Shown: positions 1-8,547, counted from the first letter of the stretch. The stretch is 64,000 bases of DNA from Streptomyces aculeolatus (GCF_020400605.1 NZ_JAINRD010000014.1:62001-126000); one strand, 5' to 3'. Notes: a model not told the origin generated them from the sequence alone. A program made the numbers and translations.

Positions 1-1
1 G

Positions 2-79
2 CCGGCGCTGACGACGACGCCGGACGACCTGGACGAGGGGCTGCGCACGCTGGCCCGGGCGGTCCGCGAGACCGCCTGA
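2..79 (+). CDS. ectB: EctB C-terminus (diaminobutyrate-2-oxoglutarate aminotransferase), partial
   Basis: Only the last 25 codons lie in the window; the frame is open from the left edge to TGA at 77-79. The peptide ends in LRTLARAVRETA, which is compatible with the C-terminal helix of EctB, the PLP aminotransferase that makes L-2,4-diaminobutyrate for ectoine. The main argument is position: ectC and ectD follow on the same strand, and the usual actinobacterial order is ectA-ectB-ectC-ectD. The fragment is too short to prove the family by itself. Confidence 0.72.
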   Translation, partial: PALTTTPDDLDEGLRTLARAVRETA

Positions 80-84
80 CGGCC

Positions 85-118
85 GGGGCGCGCGGCCCCG
101 CCGGGGCCGCCGCGCCCC
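85..118 (+). terminator. GC hairpin between ectB and ectC
   Basis: A seven-pair core (93-99 with 103-109) extends outward, past one bulged C at 111, to about 15 pairs (85-92 with 110-118). No T-run follows. It lies just after the ectB stop and about 95 bases before ectC, so it could be a partial terminator, an attenuator, or an mRNA-stabilising stem inside the ect operon. Confidence 0.5.
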
Positions 119-212
119 CCGTCGCCCCGCCCGTACGGGCGGACGCGTACACGCCGAAAGACCCACCGGCAGCGTCGCCGGGCCGAACACCAGAGAGAGG
201 CACAGAGGCACC

Positions 213-611
213 GTGATCGTCCGATCCTTCAAGGAGCTTGAGGGCACCGACCGGCACATCAGGTCCGCGTCGGGCACCTGGGAGAGCAAGCGCATCGTGC
301 TCGCGAAGGAGCGCGTCGGCTTCTCCCTCCACGAGACCGTGCTCTACGCGGGCACCGAGACCTCCATGTGGTACGCGAACCACATAGAGGCCGTCGTCTG
401 CGTCGAGGGCGAAGCCGAACTCACCAACGACGAGACCGGCGAGAGGCACGTCATCACGCCGGGGACGATGTACCTGCTGGACGGGCACGAGAAGCACACG
501 ATGCGGATCAAGCAGGACTTCCGCTGCATCTGCGTCTTCAACCCGCCGGTCACGGGCCGCGAAGACCACGACGAGAACGGCGTGTACCCACTGCTGACTG
601 AGGAGGACTGA
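213..611 (+). CDS. ectC: L-ectoine synthase EctC
   Basis: This 132-residue cupin-fold enzyme matches the usual EctC length. EctC cyclises N-gamma-acetyl-L-2,4-diaminobutyrate to the compatible solute ectoine in the cytoplasm. The start MIVRSFKELEGTDR, the central cupin stretch ANHIEAVVCVEGEAELT, and the segment LLDGHEKHTMR are all characteristic of the family. The start codon is GTG at 213, preceded by purine-rich GAGAGAGG (193-200) and GAGG (205-208). The stop is five bases before ectD, so the two are co-transcribed and probably translationally linked. Expression is probably osmotically or thermally controlled, as for other ect operons, but the promoter would lie upstream of the window. A 133-base gap with a GC hairpin separates it from ectB. 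Confidence 0.96.
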   Translation: MIVRSFKELEGTDRHIRSASGTWESKRIVLAKERVGFSLHETVLYAGTETSMWYANHIEAVVCVEGEAELTNDETGERHVITPGTMYLLDGHEKHTMRIKQDFRCICVFNPPVTGREDHDENGVYPLLTEED

Positions 612-616
612 GAACC

Positions 617-1510
617 ATGGCCAGCCCGACTGTCACCGACCTCTACCCGACGCGCGGCGCCGACGAAGTGAGCACGCCCCGTCAGGACCCGGTGGTCTGG
701 TCGGAACCGGGTGCCGACGGGCCCATCCCGCCCTGGGAGCTGGAGGGCTACGAGCGCAACGGCTACCTGACGGTCGACCAGCTGATCACCGCGGAGGAGG
801 TGGAGACGTACAGGGCGGAGCTGGACCGGCTCGTCGCCGACCCGCAGATCCGCGCCGACGCGCGCTCGATCGTCGAGCCCAGCACGCAGACCGTGCGCTC
901 CATCTTCGAGATCCACAAGATCAGCGACGTCTTCGGCAAGCTGGTGCGCGACGAGCGCGTCCTGGACCGGGCGCGGCAGATCCTCGGCTCCGACGTGTAC
1001 ATCCACCAGAGCCGGATCAACGTCAAGCCCGGGTTCGGTGCCAGCGGCTTCTACTGGCACTCGGACTTCGAGACCTGGCACGCCGAGGACGGCCTGCCGA
1101 ACATGCGGACCGTGTCGGTCTCGATCGCGCTGACGGAGAACTACGAGACCAACGGCGGCCTCATGATCATGCCGGGGTCGCACAAGACCTTCCTCGGCTG
1201 CGCGGGCGCCACGCCGAAGGACAACTACAAGAAGTCGCTGCAGATGCAGGACGCCGGCACGCCGTCGGACGGGGCGCTGACGGAGATGGCGGAAGCGCAC
1301 GGCATCAAGCTGTTCACCGGCTCGGCCGGCGGGGCGACCTGGTTCGACTGCAACTGCATGCACGGCTCGGGCGACAACATCACGCCGTACGCGCGCAGCA
1401 ACGTTTTCCTCGTGTTCAACAGCGTGGAGAACGCGGCGGTGGAGCCGTTCGCGGCGCCCGTGCGGCGGCCGGACTACATCGGCGCGCGGGACTTCACGCC
1501 CGTGCGGTGA
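617..1510 (+). CDS. ectD: Ectoine 5-hydroxylase EctD
   Basis: A 297-residue member of the non-haem Fe(II)/2-oxoglutarate dioxygenases that converts ectoine to 5-hydroxyectoine. The iron triad is visible as H148 and D150 in FYWHSDFETWH and H249 in NCMHGSGD. The residues around RINVKPGFGASGFYWHSD and the MPGSHKTF segment are typical of EctD. The length equals the family norm. It starts at ATG 617, five bases after ectC, and is the last gene of the operon, followed by a strong hairpin. Its presence implies that the organism makes hydroxyectoine as well as ectoine. Confidence 0.96.
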   Translation: MASPTVTDLYPTRGADEVSTPRQDPVVWSEPGADGPIPPWELEGYERNGYLTVDQLITAEEVETYRAELDRLVADPQIRADARSIVEPSTQTVRSIFEIHKISDVFGKLVRDERVLDRARQILGSDVYIHQSRINVKPGFGASGFYWHSDFETWHAEDGLPNMRTVSVSIALTENYETNGGLMIMPGSHKTFLGCAGATPKDNYKKSLQMQDAGTPSDGALTEMAEAHGIKLFTGSAGGATWFDCNCMHGSGDNITPYARSNVFLVFNSVENAAVEPFAAPVRRPDYIGARDFTPVR

Positions 1511-1521
1511 GATGACGGCAG

Positions 1522-1567
1522 ACGGCCGCGCCCCCCTCCCGGAATACCGGGCGGGGGGCGCGGCCGT
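1522..1567. terminator. Strong bidirectional terminator hairpin
   Basis: A long inverted repeat pairs 1522-1536 with 1553-1567 (15 pairs). After one mismatch it continues with CCCGG/CCGGG around an AATA loop. It sits between the convergent ectD and frnE-like genes and probably ends transcription from both sides. Confidence 0.8.
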
Positions 1568-1609
1568 ATCCGCGGCTGCGGCGGTGCGGGCGATGGTGTG
1601 AGCGGTCGG

Positions 1610-2311
1610 CTACGGGGCGTCGAAGGCGTGGTCGTCCGCGCAGAGGCCCTGGCCGCCCGTGCCCGCGACGTCCTGCAGCCTGCGCATGGCGGCCTGCTCC
1701 AGGGCCTGCGTGAAGACGTCGGCCGGCTGCCCGCCGGAGACGGCGAAGCGGCGGTCGATGACGAAGAACGGCACGCCGTTGGCGCCCAGCTCGGCGGCTT
1801 CCTTCTCGTCGGCGCGTACGGCGTCGGCGTAGGCGTCCTCGTCGGCGAGCACCTTGCGCACCTCGTCGGCGTCGAGACCGGCGCCGGTCGCGATGTCGAC
1901 GATCGTGTCGTCGTCGCCGATCGGGCGGGCCTCGGCGAAGTTCGCGGTGTAGAGCGCGTCGAGGAGCCGCTCCTGCACGCCGCGCTCCTTGGCGAGGTGC
2001 AGCAGGCGGTGCAGGTCGAAGGTGCCGGTGACGAACCGGTCGTGGCGCATGCCGAGCCCTTCGGACGCGGCGGCGGCGCCGACGCGCTCCTCCATCGCCT
2101 CGAGCTGCGCGTCGTCCCAGCCGTACTTGGCCTTCAGCTCCGGGCCGAGGGGCAGGCCGGCGTCCCGCGCCGCCCCGGCGGACAGCTCGTACGAGCGGTG
2201 TACCACCTCGACCTCGTCCCGCCCGGCGAAGGCGGCGAGCCCCTTCTCGAACCGGGCCTTGCCGATGTAGCACCAGGGGCAGATGACATCGGACCAGATC
2301 TCTACTCGCAT
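1610..2311 (-). CDS. FrnE-like DsbA family thioredoxin-fold oxidoreductase
   Basis: A 233-residue protein of the DsbA/FrnE type: an N-terminal beta strand, then the active-site CPWC (C11, C14) in SDVICPWCYIGKARFEKGL, a helical insertion, and the returning thioredoxin half with the cis-Pro loop GVPFFVIDRRFAVSGGQP. There is no signal peptide, so it acts in the cytoplasm as a dithiol/disulfide oxidoreductase or isomerase. FrnE was first named in a polyketide cluster, but close homologues are widespread housekeeping proteins in actinomycetes. It starts at ATG 2311. The gene is convergent with ectD, and the histidine-phosphatase-fold gene 55 bases upstream runs in the same direction. The substrate is unknown. 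Confidence 0.9.
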   Translation of the reverse strand: MRVEIWSDVICPWCYIGKARFEKGLAAFAGRDEVEVVHRSYELSAGAARDAGLPLGPELKAKYGWDDAQLEAMEERVGAAAASEGLGMRHDRFVTGTFDLHRLLHLAKERGVQERLLDALYTANFAEARPIGDDDTIVDIATGAGLDADEVRKVLADEDAYADAVRADEKEAAELGANGVPFFVIDRRFAVSGGQPADVFTQALEQAAMRRLQDVAGTGGQGLCADDHAFDAP

Positions 2312-2366
2312 GACCGAACAAACGGGCGGGGCGGTGGTCGGTATTCCCCGCCGGGCGGGGCGGGGC

Positions 2367-3077
2367 TCAGGGGCCGGGGTCGGGGGCGAGCGGGATGCCG
2401 CAGCGGAGGTTCCAGCGGCCGGCGCGGCCGGTCAGCTCGGTGCCGGTCAGGGGCGGTACGTCCAGCCGCCAGAAGGCGGCGGAGGGCAGGTCGAGGGCGT
2501 GCACGACCGCGGCCCGGACGGCGGCCGGCTCGGCGACGGCGACGACGCGGCGGCGGGGGCCGGCCGGGCCGCGGAAGCCGTCGGGGCCGCTGGGGCTGCC
2601 TGCGCTGCTTGGACCGCCGGTCCCGGGCCCGGCGGCCCCTCCGGTGTCGTACGCGCCCGGCGGCCCGGCGAGGCCGTCGAGCCACACGCCCACCCGGCCC
2701 CGCAGCTGGAGCAGCGACTCCCCGCCGTGCGGCGCCGCCGCCGGGTCGGTCAGCCAGGCCCGTACCGCCTCGCCCTCCGCCGCCGCCAGCTCCTCCAGCT
2801 CCCGCCCGCGCCAGATGCCGACGTCCCAGTCCGCCAGCTCCGCCTCCGGCTCCGCCGCGAGCCCCAGCGCGTCGGCGGTCTGCCGGCAGCGGACCGACGG
2901 CGCGGCGTACGCCGGCGTGTGCGTACGCAGCGAGGCCGCCGCGTGCGCGCCTGCGCGCTCCGCCGCACCTCGACCCGCCGCGTCCAGCGGCTCGTCCGCA
3001 CCGAACGCGGCGTGCCGCAGCTCGGCGTTGATCGCCGGCGTGACGAGCATCACCCGGACCGTCCCCAGCGGTCTCAC
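2367..3077 (-). CDS. Histidine-phosphatase-fold protein with degenerate active site
   Basis: A 236-residue protein with the layout of the phosphoglycerate-mutase/histidine-phosphatase clan. It has an N-terminal strand MLVTPAINAELRHAAFG, the SVRCRQTADALGL helix, and HGGESLLQLRGRVGVWLDGL in the middle. The catalytic RHG after the first strand is replaced by TPA, and the second histidine region reads VVAVAEPAAVRAAVVHAL instead of a SHG motif. It is therefore probably not a phosphatase. A Gly/Pro-rich insert separates the middle from the C-terminal part. It starts at GTG 3077 and is divergent from the B12-riboswitch operon. Ordinary CobC phosphatases of this fold act on alpha-ribazole-phosphate, so a cobalamin-related binding role is possible but unproven. 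Confidence 0.7.
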   Translation of the reverse strand: MRPLGTVRVMLVTPAINAELRHAAFGADEPLDAAGRGAAERAGAHAAASLRTHTPAYAAPSVRCRQTADALGLAAEPEAELADWDVGIWRGRELEELAAAEGEAVRAWLTDPAAAPHGGESLLQLRGRVGVWLDGLAGPPGAYDTGGAAGPGTGGPSSAGSPSGPDGFRGPAGPRRRVVAVAEPAAVRAAVVHALDLPSAAFWRLDVPPLTGTELTGRAGRWNLRCGIPLAPDPGP

Positions 3078-3136
3078 CTGCCCCTTCCATGTCCCTTCCG
3101 GCGGACGCCGTATGGCCGCCGGTCCGCAGGCGACGG

Positions 3137-3307
3137 TATCGTCATCTCGTCAACCGAATACGACGGCGCAACGGAAGCCCGGTGAGATTCCGGCACGGCC
3201 GCGCCACTGTGAGCCGGACGACGCCCCGCGCGGGGCGGAGTTCGGTGAGTCAGACCCGCACCGTCGTGAGCTGCTCCACCGCATGGGACGCGTGATCCCC
3301 GGGAGGT
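3137..3307 (+). promoter_or_regulatory. Cobalamin (B12) riboswitch
   Basis: The conserved core is readable: a GGAAGCCCGGTGAGATTCCG segment at about 3172-3191, then the B12 box GCCACTGT at 3203-3210, then a GC stem, and AGTCAGACCCGC at about 3248-3259. This order is the signature of adenosylcobalamin-sensing leaders. A GGGA/TCCC stem at 3284-3299 followed by the RBS GGGAGG (3300-3306) looks like an expression platform that controls translation. It would repress the following cobalamin genes when B12 is abundant. The 5' boundary is approximate. Confidence 0.88.
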
Positions 3308-3314
3308 TTTCGCC

Positions 3315-3506
3315 ATGGCCCAGTCAGCCGTGTCACCCACGGCGCCCGCCGCCGACAGGCCGGCCGGACCGCACCTCACCCCCGTTCCGCTGCAGACCAT
3401 CGCCCCGCGGGCGGTGGTCGGCGGGATCCTGATGCCCGTTCTGCCGTGCTTCGCCGGCGCCGAGGAGTGCGCTGTGCCTGCGGTGTCCGCGGGATCCGAC
3501 GCGTAA
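3315..3506 (+). pseudogene. CbtB-like cobalt transporter subunit, probably truncated
   Basis: A 63-codon ORF with a good RBS (GGGAGG, 3300-3306) directly under the B12 riboswitch. The segment PLQTIAPRAVVGGILM followed by FAGAEE resembles the single membrane helix and GAE motif of CbtB, the small subunit of riboswitch-controlled CbtAB cobalt transporters. CbtB normally ends in a His-rich tail of the type VHEFxHDxRH; here the frame stops at AVSAGSDA with no histidines. The helix is also interrupted by prolines. No cbtA follows, only GC palindromes and then cbiB. I read it as a decayed remnant, but it may still be translated as a leader peptide. The assignment is from memory of the family. Confidence 0.5.
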
Positions 3507-3578
3507 CGCCGGACTGTCCGGCGGCGTGCGGGCCGTTGCGGCGGGGGCGCTGTTCCCCTGACCCGCCCCTTCCCGAGA

Positions 3579-3645
3579 CTCGGGGGCTGCGCCCCCGAGA
3601 CCCCGCCGGGGCTCCGCCCAGCGCCCCTCCGGGGGCTCCGCCCCC
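3579..3645. repeat. REP-like GC palindromes with three-base loops
   Basis: Two perfect stem-loops are present: CTCGGGGGC-TGC-GCCCCCGAG (3579-3599) and GGGGGC-TCC-GCCCCC (3631-3645). A related imperfect copy, GGGGCTCCGCCC, begins at about 3609. They fill the gap between the cbtB-like remnant and cbiB and may act as terminators or RNA processing sites. Similar triloop palindromes occur inside cbiB, cobB and cobL. Confidence 0.7.
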
Positions 3646-3689
3646 GCACCCCCGCTCCGCGCCTGCCCGCACCCTCACCGAACGGCACC

Positions 3690-4796
3690 ATGACACCCGA
3701 AACCACGTCACGCCCCGCCCCGCGGCTCCGTCCCCGCTCGCCGGCGTACGCCCTGGGCGCCGCCCTGGGCTACGCCGCGGACCGGGTCTTCGGCGACCCG
3801 CGCCGCGGCCACCCGGTCGCGGCGTTCGGCCGCGCCGCAAGGGCGTTGGAGGCCCGCCTCTGGCGCGACACCCGCCCGGCGGGCGCGTTGCACACGGCGC
3901 TCTGCGTCGGCACGACGGTGGCGGCGGCCGCCCTGACCACGGTGGCGACCCGCGCGGCGGCGCCGGGGCGGACTCCTGAGGAGCGCACGGGCCCGGCCCC
4001 GGACGGGGGTTCGGGGCGGAGCCCCGAGGGGGACGGGGCCGGGGGACACACCCGACTCGGGCGTCCCGGCGCGGGTGCGTACCACCTGCCCCGTCTCGGG
4101 CTCACCGCTCTCCTCACCTGGACCGTTCTCGGTGGGGCCTCGCTCCATCGCGAAGCCCTCGGCATCGCCCGGGCCCTCCGCTCCCGCGACCTCGACGACG
4201 CCCGCCGCCGCCTCCCCCGCCTCTGCGGGCGCGACCCCCACGGGCTCACCGAAGCCGACATCGCCCGCGCCGTCGTCGAGTCCGTCGCCGAGAACACCTC
4301 CGACGCCGTCGTCGGCGCCCTCCTCTGGGGGGCGATCGGCGACGCCCCCGGCCTGGTCGGGTTCCGGGCCGTCAACACCCTCGACGCCATGGTCGGGCAC
4401 AGGTCCGCCCGCTATCTGCGGTTCGGCTGGGCCGCCGCGCGGCTCGACGATCTCGTGGGCTCTCCCGGCGCCCGCCTCACCGCCGCGCTCGCCGCGGTCG
4501 CCGGGCCCGATCCCCGTGCCGCCCTCCGCGTCTGGCGGGCGGACGGGCCGCGGCATCCCAGTCCCAACGCCGGCCCCGTGGAAGCCGCGTTCGCCGGTGC
4601 GCTCGGGCTGCGGCTCGGCGGGGAGTTGTCGTACGGGGGGCGGGCGGAGCACCGGGCCGTGCTCAATCCGGCCGGGCGTCCTCCGGACGTACGCGACATC
4701 GAGCGCGCCGTCCGGCTCTCCTCCCGGGTCTGCTTCCTCGCCCTCCTCACCACCTCCCTCGCCGCCCTGCTGCCCATCGAAGCGAGTGCCGCATGA
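3690..4796 (+). CDS. cobD: Adenosylcobinamide-phosphate synthase CbiB/CobD
   Basis: A 368-residue membrane protein that attaches the aminopropanol (or its phosphate) side arm to adenosylcobyric acid. Family signatures include YAADRVFGDPRRGHPVAAFG near the N-terminus, the core VESVAENTSDAVVGALLWG, and NTLDAMVGHRSARYLRFGWAAARLDD. The end FLALLTTSLAALLPIE is a membrane helix. Residues about 92-127 form a low-complexity Gly/Pro/Arg insert containing a triloop palindrome (4011-4027), which is unlike compact CbiB proteins. The ATG at 3690 has no convincing RBS. The stop overlaps the cobN start by four bases. It is regulated by the upstream B12 riboswitch if the transcript reads through the GC palindromes. 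Confidence 0.93.
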   Translation: MTPETTSRPAPRLRPRSPAYALGAALGYAADRVFGDPRRGHPVAAFGRAARALEARLWRDTRPAGALHTALCVGTTVAAAALTTVATRAAAPGRTPEERTGPAPDGGSGRSPEGDGAGGHTRLGRPGAGAYHLPRLGLTALLTWTVLGGASLHREALGIARALRSRDLDDARRRLPRLCGRDPHGLTEADIARAVVESVAENTSDAVVGALLWGAIGDAPGLVGFRAVNTLDAMVGHRSARYLRFGWAAARLDDLVGSPGARLTAALAAVAGPDPRAALRVWRADGPRHPSPNAGPVEAAFAGALGLRLGGELSYGGRAEHRAVLNPAGRPPDVRDIERAVRLSSRVCFLALLTTSLAALLPIEASAA

Positions 4797-7700
4797 CCAC
4801 CGTCCTCCTCCTGTCCACCGCCGACACCGACCTCCTCGCCGCCCGCGCCTCCGGCGCGGACTTCCGGATCGCGAACCCCTCCCGCACCGGCCCGGACGAC
4901 CTGCCCGGGCTCCTCGACGGCGCGGACCTCGTCGTCGTCCGGCTCCTCGGCGGCAGGCGCGCCTGGGAGGACGGACTCGACGTGCTGCGCGCCGCCGGGG
5001 CGCACACGGTGCTGCTCGGCGGGGAGTCCGTGCCCGACGCCGAGTTGATGGCCGAGTCGTCGGTGCCCGCGGGGGTCGTCGCCGAGGCGTTGCGCTATCT
5101 CGTCGAGGGCGGGCCCGAGAACCTCGCGGAGCTGGCGCGGTTCCTGTCCGACACGGTGCTGCTGACCGGCGAGGGCTTCGCCCCGCCGCGGCGGATGCCC
5201 GCGTACGGGGTGCACGGTTCGTACGTGCGGAAGGACGACCGCCCCACCGTCGGCGTGCTCTTCTACCGCGCCCACGAACTCTCCGGGAACACCGCCTTCG
5301 TCGACACCCTGTGCGCCGCCGTCGAGGCGCACGGCGCCAACGCCCTGCCGGTGTACTGCGGTTCGCTGCGCGGCGCCGACGGCGGGCTGTTCGAGCTGCT
5401 CGCCCGCGCCGACGTCCTGGTGGCGACCGTGCTGGCCGCGGGCGGAACGCGGCCGGGCGACGCCTCCGCGGGCGGGGACGACGAGGCGTGGGACGTGGGG
5501 GCGCTCGCGGAGCTGGACGTGCCGGTGCTGCAGGGGCTGTGCCTGACGTCGGGGCGGGACGCCTGGCTGGCGTCGGATGCCGCGCTGTCGCCGATGGACG
5601 CGGCGATGCAGGTGGCGATCCCGGAGTTCGACGGGCGGCTGGTGACGGTGCCGTTCTCGTTCAAGGAGGACGGTCCCGACGGCGTTCCGGTGTACGCGGC
5701 GGACGAGGAGCGCGCCGGGCGCGTCGCGGGGATCGCCGTGCGGCACGCGCGGCTGCGGCACACGCCGAACGGTGAGAAGCGGATCGGGCTCGTCTTCACC
5801 GCGTACCCCACCAAGCACTCCCGTGTCGGCAACGCCGTCGGCCTGGACACGCCCGCCTCCGCGGTCCGGCTGCTGGACGCGCTACGGGCCGCAGGTTACG
5901 CCGTCGAGGGGTACCCCGACGACGGCGACGAGCTGATCCACCGGCTCATCGCCGCCGGCGGGCACGACGTGGAGTGGCTGACGGAGGAGCAGTTGGCGGC
6001 GGCGCCCGCCCGGGTGCCGCTGAGCGACTACGAGCAGTGGTTCGCCGCGCTGGACCCGGATCTGCGGGCCTCGGTGGTCGCGCACTGGGGCGAGCCGCCC
6101 GGCGAGCTGTACGTGGACGACGGCGACGGCGGACCCGCGATCGTGCTGGCCTCGCTGCGCTTCGGCAACGCGGTGGTGATGATCCAGCCGCCGCGCGGCT
6201 TCGGGGAGAACCCCATCGCCATCTACCACGACCCGGACATGCCGCCGTCGCACCACTACCTGGCCGCGTACCGCTGGCTGGACCGCACGTTCGGCGCCGA
6301 CGCGGTCGTGCACATGGGCAAGCACGGCACGATGGAGTGGCTGCCGGGCAAGGGGCTGGGTCTTTCGGCGGGTTGTGCGCCGGACGCGGTGCTGGGGGAT
6401 CTGCCGCTGGTGTACCCGTTCATCGTCAACGACCCGGGCGAGGGCACCCAGGCCAAGCGCCGCGGGCACGCGACGGTGGTCGACCACCTCGTGCCGCCGA
6501 TGGCCCGCGCCGACTCCTACGGGGACCTGGCGAAGCTGGAGCAGCTGCTCGACGAGTACGCGCTCGTCTCCGACCTCGACCCGGCCAAGGCGCCCGCCGT
6601 GCGCAGCCGGATCTGGACGCTGGTGCGGGCCGCGGAGCTCCACCACGACCTGCACGTGGCGGAGCAGCCCGAGGACGCGGACTTCGACGAGTTCGTGCTG
6701 CACGTCGACGGCTGGCTGTGCGAGATCAAGGACGTGCAGATACGGGACGGGCTGCACGTGCTCGGCGCGGGCCCGGTCGGCGCGGCGCGGGTGAACCTGG
6801 CGCTGGCCGTGCTGCGTTCCGCGCAGGTGTGGGGCGGCGCCGGCGGGGCACTGCCGGGGCTGCGGGCGGCGCTCGCGGCGCGGGTGGGGCTGGTCGAGGC
6901 GGAGCTGCTGGCCGAGCCGGGGGCCCGGATCGCCCCGCCGGCGGAGCTGGCGGAGTGGGGCGCCGCAAACGGTGCCGCGGAGCGGCGGCCGCCGGCCCTC
7001 CGTACCGCTTCCGACGCCGTCGACGTGCTGGAGTCCCAGGCCCGCGGCCTCGCGGAGTTCATGGAGGCGAAGGACTGGGCCGCCGGCGCCGCCGCCCCCG
7101 CCGTGGCGGAGGTGCTCGGGGCCGAGTGCCCCGACGCCGTGCGGGTGCTGGAGTTCGCCGCCGCCGAACTCGTACCGCGGCTGCGCCGTACCGGCGACGA
7201 GATCGGCAACGTCCTGCACGCGCTCGACGGCGGCTACGTGCCCGCGGGACCGTCCGGCTCCCCCACCCGCGGCCTCGTCAACGTGCTGCCGACGGGCCGC
7301 AACTTCTACTCCGTCGACCCCAAGGCCATCCCCTCCCGGCTCTCCTGGGACGTCGGCAGCGCCCTCGCCGACTCCCTCCTCGCCCGCCACCTCGCCGACC
7401 ACGGCGAATACCCGAGGTCCGTGGGGCTGACGGTCTGGGGCACGTCCTGCATGCGCACCCAGGGCGACGACATCGCGGAGATCCTGGCGCTGCTGGGCTG
7501 CCGCCCGGTGTGGGACGACGCCTCGCGGCGGGTGACGGGCTTCGAGGTGGTGCCGCACGCGGAGCTGGGCCGGCCGCGCATCGACGTGACGGTACGCATC
7601 TCGGGCTTCTTCCGCGACGCCTTCCCGCACGTCGTCGGCCTGCTGGACGACGCGGTGCGCGCGGTCGCGGAGCTGGCCGAGCCGCCGGAGGCCAACTTCG

Positions 7701-8479
7701 TACGGGCGCACGCGGACGAGGACACCGCCGTCCACGGCGACCGCCGCCGCGCCACGGCCCGTATCTTCGGCTCCAAGCCCGGCGCGTACGGCGCGGGCCT
7801 GCTGCCGCTGATCGACGCCCGCAACTGGCGCTCGGACGCGGACCTCGCGGAGGTGTACGCGGTCTGGGGCGGCTACGCCTACGGCCGGGGGCTCGACGGG
7901 CGGGCGGCGCGCGGCGACATGGAGGCGGCGTTCCGGCGGATCCAGGTGGCGGCGAAGAACGTCGACACGCGCGAGCACGACATCGCCGACGCCGACGACT
8001 ACTTCCAGTACCACGGCGGCATGGTGGCGATGGTCCGCCATCTGACGGGCGGTTCGCCGGAGGCGTACATCGGCGACAGCGCCGTGCCCGAGCAGGTGAG
8101 GACCCGCACGCTCGGGGAGGAGACGCACCGCGTGTTCCGCGCCCGGGTGGTGAACCCGCGCTGGACGGCGGCGATGCGGCGGCACGGCTACAAGGGCGCG
8201 TTCGAGATGGCCGCCACCGTCGACTACCTCTTCGGCTACGACGCGACCGCGGGCGTGGTGGACGACTGGATGTACGAGAAGCTCGCCGCCGAGTACGTCT
8301 TCGACGCCGGGAACCAGGAGTTCATGCGGCGCGCCAACCCGTGGGCGCTGCGCGGGATCGGCGAACGGCTGCTGGAAGCGGCCGAGCGGGGGCTGTGGGC
8401 GGAGCCGGACCAGCGGACCCTGGCCCGGCTCCGGGAGATCTACCTCGAACTCGAGGGCGATCTGGAGGGGGAGGAATGA
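4793..8479 (+). CDS. cobN: Cobaltochelatase large subunit CobN
   Basis: A 1228-residue protein of the CobN/magnesium-chelatase-H family. It is the porphyrinoid-binding subunit of the ATP-dependent chelatase that inserts Co2+ into hydrogenobyrinic acid a,c-diamide in the aerobic pathway. Typical segments are PRGFGENPIAIYHDPDMPPS, VVHMGKHGTMEWLPGKG, YPFIVNDPGEGTQAKRRGHA, and the C-terminal NVDTREHDIADADDYFQYHGG. The length fits actinobacterial CobN. It starts with ATGA overlapping the cbiB stop, with no spacer. It needs the AAA+/VWA subunit encoded 115 bases downstream. The gap after it has its own direct-repeat region, so cobN may be the last gene of the riboswitch transcript. Confidence 0.96.
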   Translation: MTTVLLLSTADTDLLAARASGADFRIANPSRTGPDDLPGLLDGADLVVVRLLGGRRAWEDGLDVLRAAGAHTVLLGGESVPDAELMAESSVPAGVVAEALRYLVEGGPENLAELARFLSDTVLLTGEGFAPPRRMPAYGVHGSYVRKDDRPTVGVLFYRAHELSGNTAFVDTLCAAVEAHGANALPVYCGSLRGADGGLFELLARADVLVATVLAAGGTRPGDASAGGDDEAWDVGALAELDVPVLQGLCLTSGRDAWLASDAALSPMDAAMQVAIPEFDGRLVTVPFSFKEDGPDGVPVYAADEERAGRVAGIAVRHARLRHTPNGEKRIGLVFTAYPTKHSRVGNAVGLDTPASAVRLLDALRAAGYAVEGYPDDGDELIHRLIAAGGHDVEWLTEEQLAAAPARVPLSDYEQWFAALDPDLRASVVAHWGEPPGELYVDDGDGGPAIVLASLRFGNAVVMIQPPRGFGENPIAIYHDPDMPPSHHYLAAYRWLDRTFGADAVVHMGKHGTMEWLPGKGLGLSAGCAPDAVLGDLPLVYPFIVNDPGEGTQAKRRGHATVVDHLVPPMARADSYGDLAKLEQLLDEYALVSDLDPAKAPAVRSRIWTLVRAAELHHDLHVAEQPEDADFDEFVLHVDGWLCEIKDVQIRDGLHVLGAGPVGAARVNLALAVLRSAQVWGGAGGALPGLRAALAARVGLVEAELLAEPGARIAPPAELAEWGAANGAAERRPPALRTASDAVDVLESQARGLAEFMEAKDWAAGAAAPAVAEVLGAECPDAVRVLEFAAAELVPRLRRTGDEIGNVLHALDGGYVPAGPSGSPTRGLVNVLPTGRNFYSVDPKAIPSRLSWDVGSALADSLLARHLADHGEYPRSVGLTVWGTSCMRTQGDDIAEILALLGCRPVWDDASRRVTGFEVVPHAELGRPRIDVTVRISGFFRDAFPHVVGLLDDAVRAVAELAEPPEANFVRAHADEDTAVHGDRRRATARIFGSKPGAYGAGLLPLIDARNWRSDADLAEVYAVWGGYAYGRGLDGRAARGDMEAAFRRIQVAAKNVDTREHDIADADDYFQYHGGMVAMVRHLTGGSPEAYIGDSAVPEQVRTRTLGEETHRVFRARVVNPRWTAAMRRHGYKGAFEMAATVDYLFGYDATAGVVDDWMYEKLAAEYVFDAGNQEFMRRANPWALRGIGERLLEAAERGLWAEPDQRTLARLREIYLELEGDLEGEE

Positions 8480-8547
8480 CCCACAGGACGCGGACCGTGC
8501 AAGTCCGCTCCACGTCCGGCACGTACACGCTGGCATGTTTCCACCCA

